A program made the position numbers and the translations under genes. The notes below the pieces were generated by a model. The model ran no database searches. It was not told the origin of the DNA and worked only from the letters and a program-made list of their open reading frames with translations. Shown in pieces: positions 10,900 through 14,334 of a DNA stretch of 14,334 bases (positions within the stretch are counted from its first letter, which is position 1; each line of letters begins with the position of its first letter). This DNA is from JBGTLW01 sp041743835 (GTDB lineage Bacteria; Planctomycetota; Phycisphaerae; Phycisphaerales; Phycisphaeraceae): positions 1-14,334 of the forward strand of contig JBGTLW010000221.1 of the NCBI GenBank assembly GCA_041743835.1, given 5' to 3'.

Positions 10900-11844
10900 C
10901 TACCCCGGCACGCCGTCGCGCAGGATGCGCAGCGACATAGGCAGGGCGAAGGTGACTTCCTCGCTGACGCCGGTGCTTTCCTGCATCTCCCCGCCGTAGC
11001 GGGCGATGAGCTCTTCGATGATGCCACGGACCAGGTCGTCGGGTGCAGACGCCCCGGCGGTGACCAGGACGTTTTCCGCATCGGCGAACCACGCGTCCTT
11101 GAGCTCGGACTTGTCATCCAGCAGGTAGGCCGGCGTCCCGACGCTCTGGCTGATCTCGGTGAGCCGGACGGAGTTGGAGCTGTTCCGCGAGCCCACCACA
11201 AGCGTGACGTCGGCGTGGACCGCCAGGGCGCGCACCGCGGTCTGGCGGTTGGTCGTCGCGTAACAGATGTCGTCCTTGGGCGGGGCCTTGACGCCGGGGT
11301 AGCGCCGCTTGATGGCGTTAATGATGAGGTTGGCGTCGTCGAGGCTCAGCGTGGTCTGCGTCAGGTAGGCGAGCTTTGCGTCCGGGCCAAAGGGGAGCGC
11401 AGCCACGTCGTTTGGGTTCTCGACAATGGTGATGCTGCCTGGCGCTTCGCCCAGCGTACCCTCCACCTCGTCGTGGCCGGCGTGCCCGACCAGCAGGATG
11501 TGGTAGCCCTGCTTCGCGTAGCGGATGGCTTCCATGTGGACCTTGGTGACCAGCGGGCAGGTCGCGTCGATCATCCGGCATCCCCGCGCCTGGGCCGCGG
11601 CCCGGATCGCGGGGCTGATGCCGTGCGCACTGAACACCACCGTCTGGTTCTCCGGCACATCCTCGATCGAATCGACAAACACCACGCCCATCGCCTCGAA
11701 CCGCTCCACGACGTGCTTGTTGTGGACGATCTCGTGATAGACGTACAACGGCGTGCCAAGCAGCGCCACCGCCTCATCGACCGTGTTGATCGCCATCTCG
11801 ACCCCGGCACAGAACCCGCGGGGATTGGCGAGGATGATCTTCAT
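10900..11844 (-). CDS. ispH: 4-Hydroxy-3-methylbut-2-enyl diphosphate reductase
   Basis: Last enzyme of the MEP isoprenoid pathway, reducing HMBPP to IPP and DMAPP with an iron-sulfur cluster. 314 residues, normal length, cytoplasmic. The three cluster cysteines are in place: C12 in ANPRGFCAGVEMA, C96 in MIDATCPLVTKVH and C194 in KDDICYATTNRQ. Substrate-binding H41 (EIVHNKHVV), H74 (SAHGIS), H124 and E126 (GHAGHDEVEGT) are also present, as are SRNSSNSVRL and VTAGASAPD. No Shine-Dalgarno precedes the ATG; CATAAC lies about 14 nt upstream and could act as a -10 box. It is downstream of the SulP transporter on the same strand with a 150-bp spacer containing repeats, so co-transcription is uncertain. 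Confidence 0.97.
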   Translation of the reverse strand: MKIILANPRGFCAGVEMAINTVDEAVALLGTPLYVYHEIVHNKHVVERFEAMGVVFVDSIEDVPENQTVVFSAHGISPAIRAAAQARGCRMIDATCPLVTKVHMEAIRYAKQGYHILLVGHAGHDEVEGTLGEAPGSITIVENPNDVAALPFGPDAKLAYLTQTTLSLDDANLIINAIKRRYPGVKAPPKDDICYATTNRQTAVRALAVHADVTLVVGSRNSSNSVRLTEISQSVGTPAYLLDDKSELKDAWFADAENVLVTAGASAPDDLVRGIIEELIARYGGEMQESTGVSEEVTFALPMSLRILRDGVPG

Positions 11845-11870
11845 ACTTCTTAGGTTATGGGGTTTGAGGG

Positions 11871-11916
11871 CCGGGGTCTAGGTGCGGGGTGCGGGTCCGG
11901 GGTCTAAATCCGGGGT
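11871..11916. repeat. Short direct repeats upstream of ispH
   Basis: CCGGGGTCTA occurs at 11871-11880 and 11897-11906, spaced by 26 bp, with CCGGGGT again at 11910-11916 and GGTGCGGGGTGCGGGT between. The block lies 27-72 nt upstream of the ispH start. Confidence 0.7.
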
Positions 11917-11941
11917 GGCGGTGTGTTGTGTGTGATGAGGG

Positions 11942-11975
11942 GGGAGGCAATCGCTCCCTGACGGTCGCGGCTCTG
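11942..11975. repeat. Possible dispersed planctomycete repeat
   Basis: The minus strand reads AGCCGCGACCG then TCAGGGAGCG, immediately after the SulP stop. I associate very similar sequence (AGCCGCGACCG with GTGAGGGAGCG) with high-copy intergenic repeats in other planctomycetes, but only one copy is in this window, so the assignment rests on memory. Confidence 0.4.
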
Positions 11976-11994
11976 TGGAGGCTTGGGGACGCGT

Positions 11995-13821
11995 TTAAAT
12001 CTGATAGGACCAGCCCTCGGATTCGTCGGTGTCCGGGATGCCGGAGATGTCGATGGACTCCTGGACCAGTTGCCGCGCGCGGTTGAGCGCCGCCTTGGCG
12101 CTGGTAAAGACGCCGAAGCTGGTTTCAAAGACGTTGGGCTTGCCGATGAGGTCGAGTATTCCGAAGCGTGTGAGGCGGTCCATGAGGTCTGGCCGGACAC
12201 CGCAGAGCACGACGTGCTTGTGATGCGCGTGCATCTGCTTGACGAATCGTTCGAGCACGCCGAGCACGGTGGCGTCGATGGAGTGCGTTCGCTTGAGCCG
12301 GAGGATCACCACATGCACCGGGCTGTACACCAGCGCCGTGAGCCGATCATCCAACTCGTCGGCCAGGGCAAAGAACAGGTCGCCCTCGACCTGGAGGAAC
12401 ACCACCGCCTTGTCCCCGCTGCGGGCGGAGAGCGGCCGTTCGAGGAATGGCCCCGCGGCCGTGGGCACCATCTCGCGCACCTGCAACTGGCTTGCCCGGC
12501 GGAGATACAGCGCAAGGTTCAGCGCGATGCCCAGGAAAACCGCGTACTTCAGCGGCAGGAAAAGCGTCGCCACCAGCGTCCCCCCACACACCAGCAGGTC
12601 CGCCCGGCTGCTGGCCGCGGCCCGCCTGATGTACGCCACATCAATCAGCCCCCACGCGACCACAAACAAGATCGCCGCGATCGCCGACATCGGGATGTAG
12701 CCCGCGATCGGGGCCAGCAGCAGGAAGACAATCACCACAAACGCCGCGTTAAACACATTGGAGAACATCGTCTGCCCCCCGGCATAGGCGTTGAGCGCTG
12801 CGCGGGAGAAGCTGCCCGAGCCCGGGAAGCTGCCGAGGAAACTCGACAGGCTGTTGGTGATGCCCTGGCTGAAGAGTTCGCGGTTGGCGTTGACCTTGCC
12901 GCCGGTTTGGGAGGAGAGGCTGCGGCAGATGGCGTAGGCTTCCATCAGGCCCATCAGCGCGAGGGCTGTCGCGCCGCCGACCAGCGCCTCGATGTGGGTG
13001 ATGTCGGGCAGGGTGAAGGTCGGCAGGCCCGAGGGCAGCGGGGGGAGCAGGGTAAAGTCTTCGCCGGTCCACCCGCCGAGATACACCGCCAGTGCGCCCA
13101 GCGCGATCGCCAGGAGCGGGCCGGGCATCAGCCGGGAGATGCTGCGCGACCCGATGACCACAACCAGTGCCCCCAGCCCCAGCACCACGGACCACAGATT
13201 CGCCTCGTTTAAGCGGGGCACGATCTGCTGCGCCACGCCGATGAGCCCCGGCCAATCGTCGGGTGAGTTCGCGGTGCGGAAGCCCAGGAACGCCGCGAAC
13301 TGCCCGGTGATGATGAGCACGCCAGCCCCCGCGGTAAACCCGACGATGACCGACTGGCTGATGTATTTCACCAGATCGCCCAGGCGGAAGAACGCCAGGC
13401 CAAGCTGGATGAGGCCCTTGATGAGCGTGAGTGCGATGGTGAGCGACAGGTACACCGCGGGGTCGCCCGAGCCCTCGAGCCGAGTCACGATGGATGCGAC
13501 CAGCAGGCTCTGGGTAATCATCGGCCCGACCGACAAGAGCGGGTGCGAGCTGAGCGGCGCGGCGATGAGCGTCTGGATGACCAGGGTGTAGATGCCGTAG
13601 ATCGGCGGGACACCCGCGATGATCGCGTAGGCCATGGACTGCGGCAGCGCGACCACCGCGACGGTGATGCCCGCGATGAGATCGCCGCGCAATTTGCGTG
13701 CGTTATAGGTGCGCAGCGTCTGCACGACTTCCGCCCCGACCCCCGCCAGCGGCGCGAGGCCGACCCGCGCCACGCGTGCGCCAGTCGATGGACGTGTTGC
13801 CGAATCCGACGCTTGGACCAT
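11995..13821 (-). CDS. SulP family anion transporter with C-terminal STAS domain
   Basis: 608-residue inner-membrane protein. A short soluble N-terminus (1-44) leads into a membrane domain of many hydrophobic segments (about 45-445), beginning RGDLIAGITVAVVALPQSMAYAIIAGVPPIYGIYT, the SulP signature, and including SVGPMITQSLL, SQSVIVGFTAGAGVLIITGQ and a GSFPGSGSFSRAALNAYAGG loop typical of the family. The cytoplasmic STAS domain (about 460-575) contains RTHSIDATVLGVLERF with S514 and T518 near the site phosphorylated in anti-anti-sigma STAS proteins. Substrates in the family include sulfate, bicarbonate and dicarboxylates; none can be chosen here. No partner kinase or carbonic anhydrase is adjacent. 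The next minus-strand gene is ispH. The 442-bp C-rich spacer upstream separates it from the divergent rpoD-like gene. Confidence 0.95.
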   Translation of the reverse strand: MVQASDSATRPSTGARVARVGLAPLAGVGAEVVQTLRTYNARKLRGDLIAGITVAVVALPQSMAYAIIAGVPPIYGIYTLVIQTLIAAPLSSHPLLSVGPMITQSLLVASIVTRLEGSGDPAVYLSLTIALTLIKGLIQLGLAFFRLGDLVKYISQSVIVGFTAGAGVLIITGQFAAFLGFRTANSPDDWPGLIGVAQQIVPRLNEANLWSVVLGLGALVVVIGSRSISRLMPGPLLAIALGALAVYLGGWTGEDFTLLPPLPSGLPTFTLPDITHIEALVGGATALALMGLMEAYAICRSLSSQTGGKVNANRELFSQGITNSLSSFLGSFPGSGSFSRAALNAYAGGQTMFSNVFNAAFVVIVFLLLAPIAGYIPMSAIAAILFVVAWGLIDVAYIRRAAASSRADLLVCGGTLVATLFLPLKYAVFLGIALNLALYLRRASQLQVREMVPTAAGPFLERPLSARSGDKAVVFLQVEGDLFFALADELDDRLTALVYSPVHVVILRLKRTHSIDATVLGVLERFVKQMHAHHKHVVLCGVRPDLMDRLTRFGILDLIGKPNVFETSFGVFTSAKAALNRARQLVQESIDISGIPDTDESEGWSYQI

Positions 13822-13869
13822 CCACCCAGCCTAGCAATTTGCCCGCACAACCGCCGCCACCCCTCCCCT

Positions 13870-13912
13870 CCTCCCCGTTTAGCGCCAAGCGCACCCCTCC
13901 CCGTTTAGCGCC
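13870..13912. repeat. 17-bp direct repeat pair
   Basis: CCTCCCCGTTTAGCGCC is present at 13870-13886 and 13896-13912, a 26-bp spacing. The second copy runs into the hairpin with arms CGGGC and GCCCG and loop GTAA (13912-13925). Confidence 0.85.
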
Positions 13913-13940
13913 GGGCGTAAGCCCGCGCGTTCCCCTCCCC

Positions 13941-13979
13941 ACGCGTCCCCTCCGCGCGTCCCCTCCGCGCGTTCCCCCC
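13941..13979. repeat. 13-bp tandem repeat
   Basis: Three units begin at 13941, 13954 and 13967, of the form GCGCGTCCCCTCC; the first starts with A and the third has changes at its end. A related GCGCGTTCCCC lies just upstream at 13925. Confidence 0.85.
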
Positions 13980-14122
13980 AATCAAACAATCCACCAACCC
14001 CGCCAATCCACCAACCCGCACAACCCGCCGATAAGCCTCCGGTTGTCGCCGCTGGCAATCCCCTCCAGTTAAGACGCCCACCGATGATGCCGACGATACC
14101 CCTGCATCCCCGCCCCGCCCCC

Positions 14123-14142
14123 GGAAGCCCCGGAAGCCCCGG
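14123..14142 (+). repeat. 9-bp tandem repeat GGAAGCCCC, second locus
   Basis: Two full units (14123-14131, 14132-14140) plus GG. The unit is identical to the one at 8638-8660. It lies about 120 nt upstream of the rpoD-like start codon. Confidence 0.8.
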
Positions 14143-14263
14143 CCACCGGAAGCTGGCCCACGGGAACGGCCGGACCCCGGCAGACCCGGAACCGTTGCCC
14201 GCTGCGGTACACGGCCGGGATCGAACAAGCCGGGGCTGATCCAGGACCAGAGGAAACCACACG

Positions 14264-14334
14264 ATGGCCAGCACACGCGTCAAGACCGACTTGGAGGTTT
14301 ATTTCAAGGACATCGACGCGCTGCCCCTGCTCAA
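14264..14334 (+). CDS. Primary-type RNA polymerase sigma factor, 5' end only (rpoD/sigA-like)
   Basis: Only 23 codons are in the window and the frame runs off the right edge. The peptide starts MASTRVKTDLEVYFKDIDAL and continues PLL. The DLEVYFKDIDALPLL part matches sigma-70 region 1.2 (compare the DPVRMYLKEIG-PLLT type of primary and group 2 sigma factors), and the short lead lacks a long region 1.1, as in many planctomycete SigA proteins. AGAGGAAA at 14249-14256 provides a ribosome site 7 nt before the ATG, which supports this start. Assignment rests on a short segment. It could also be a group 2 paralogue. Confidence 0.7.
   Translation, partial: MASTRVKTDLEVYFKDIDALPLL

Larger units (their letters stand above)
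13822..14263. other. C-rich repeat-laden spacer between SulP and the rpoD-like gene
   Basis: No credible gene. The plus strand is strongly C-rich and G-poor from about 13850 to 14140. Recognisable parts are a 17-bp direct repeat (13870-13912), a CGGGC-GTAA-GCCCG hairpin (13912-13925), 13-bp tandem units (13941-13979), the phrase ATCCACCAACCC twice near 13988 and 14006 with one base difference, the 9-bp GGAAGCCCC repeat (14123-14142) and a GGCCA/TGGCC hairpin (14141-14158). No good -35/-10 pair for the right-hand gene was found. Long reading frames on the minus strand here are Gly/Arg-rich artefacts of the composition. Confidence 0.75.

Noticed and set aside
11983..13212. 409-aa plus-strand frame opposite SulP
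   Set aside because: Antisense to conserved transporter and STAS sequence; Arg/His/Gln-rich composition typical of shadow frames.
13870..13979. Possible CRISPR-like array
   Set aside because: Repeats are too short (13 and 17 bp), the spacers are absent or under 10 bp, and no cas gene is nearby.
14205..14235. tRNA-like T-arm (GGGATCGAAC) upstream of the rpoD-like gene
   Set aside because: No acceptor or anticodon arm can be built around it and the T-loop consensus is not met.
13879..14283. Gly/Arg-rich minus-strand frame in the C-rich spacer
   Set aside because: Built from the short repeats themselves and runs antisense into the start of the rpoD-like gene.

Overview
The window reads as chromosomal DNA from a high-GC member of the Planctomycetota, most plausibly class Phycisphaerae. 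This is inferred from the YdjY-type secreted protein, the divergent sigma-70 factor, the N-terminus of a second sigma factor at the right edge, and a repeat style (GC-rich short tandem repeats, palindromes inserted in coding DNA) that I associate with the group. It cannot be proved without a database search. Genes are densely packed on both strands and are mostly housekeeping. I see no tRNA, rRNA, CRISPR array, transposase, integrase or phage gene.

Left part (80-4672, minus strand): an unusually long carB (carbamoyl-phosphate synthase large subunit), preceded on the same strand by a secreted YdjY-domain protein. Divergent from the latter is a small acidic protein of unknown function (4750-5133), which ends 10 bp from the end of pdxJ. 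Middle part (5144-7115, minus strand): sodA (superoxide dismutase), a VOC/glyoxalase-fold protein and pdxJ (vitamin B6 synthesis) in that transcriptional order. A strong intrinsic terminator lies between sodA and the VOC gene. A 518-bp intergenic stretch with the clearest promoter of the window then leads into a divergently transcribed, atypical sigma-70 factor (7634-8629), which is closed by an intrinsic terminator.

Right part: a LOG-family nucleoside-monophosphate phosphoribohydrolase (8872-9657) and a Gfo/Idh/MocA oxidoreductase (9757-10866) on the plus strand converge on ispH (isoprenoid synthesis), with a SulP anion transporter carrying a STAS domain upstream of ispH on the minus strand. 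A C-rich, repeat-laden 442-bp spacer follows. The window ends 23 codons into what looks like the primary sigma factor gene (rpoD/sigA type).

The genes do not form one obvious pathway. The most interesting signal is a small palindromic element present three times. One copy acts as a perfect intrinsic terminator after sodA, one lies between pdxJ and the VOC gene, and one is embedded in frame in the inter-domain linker of carB. The carB and sodA copies differ by a compensated pair change in the stem. carB also carries two further lineage-specific-looking insertions, one of them built from a different inverted/direct repeat. I found no convincing new multi-gene system.
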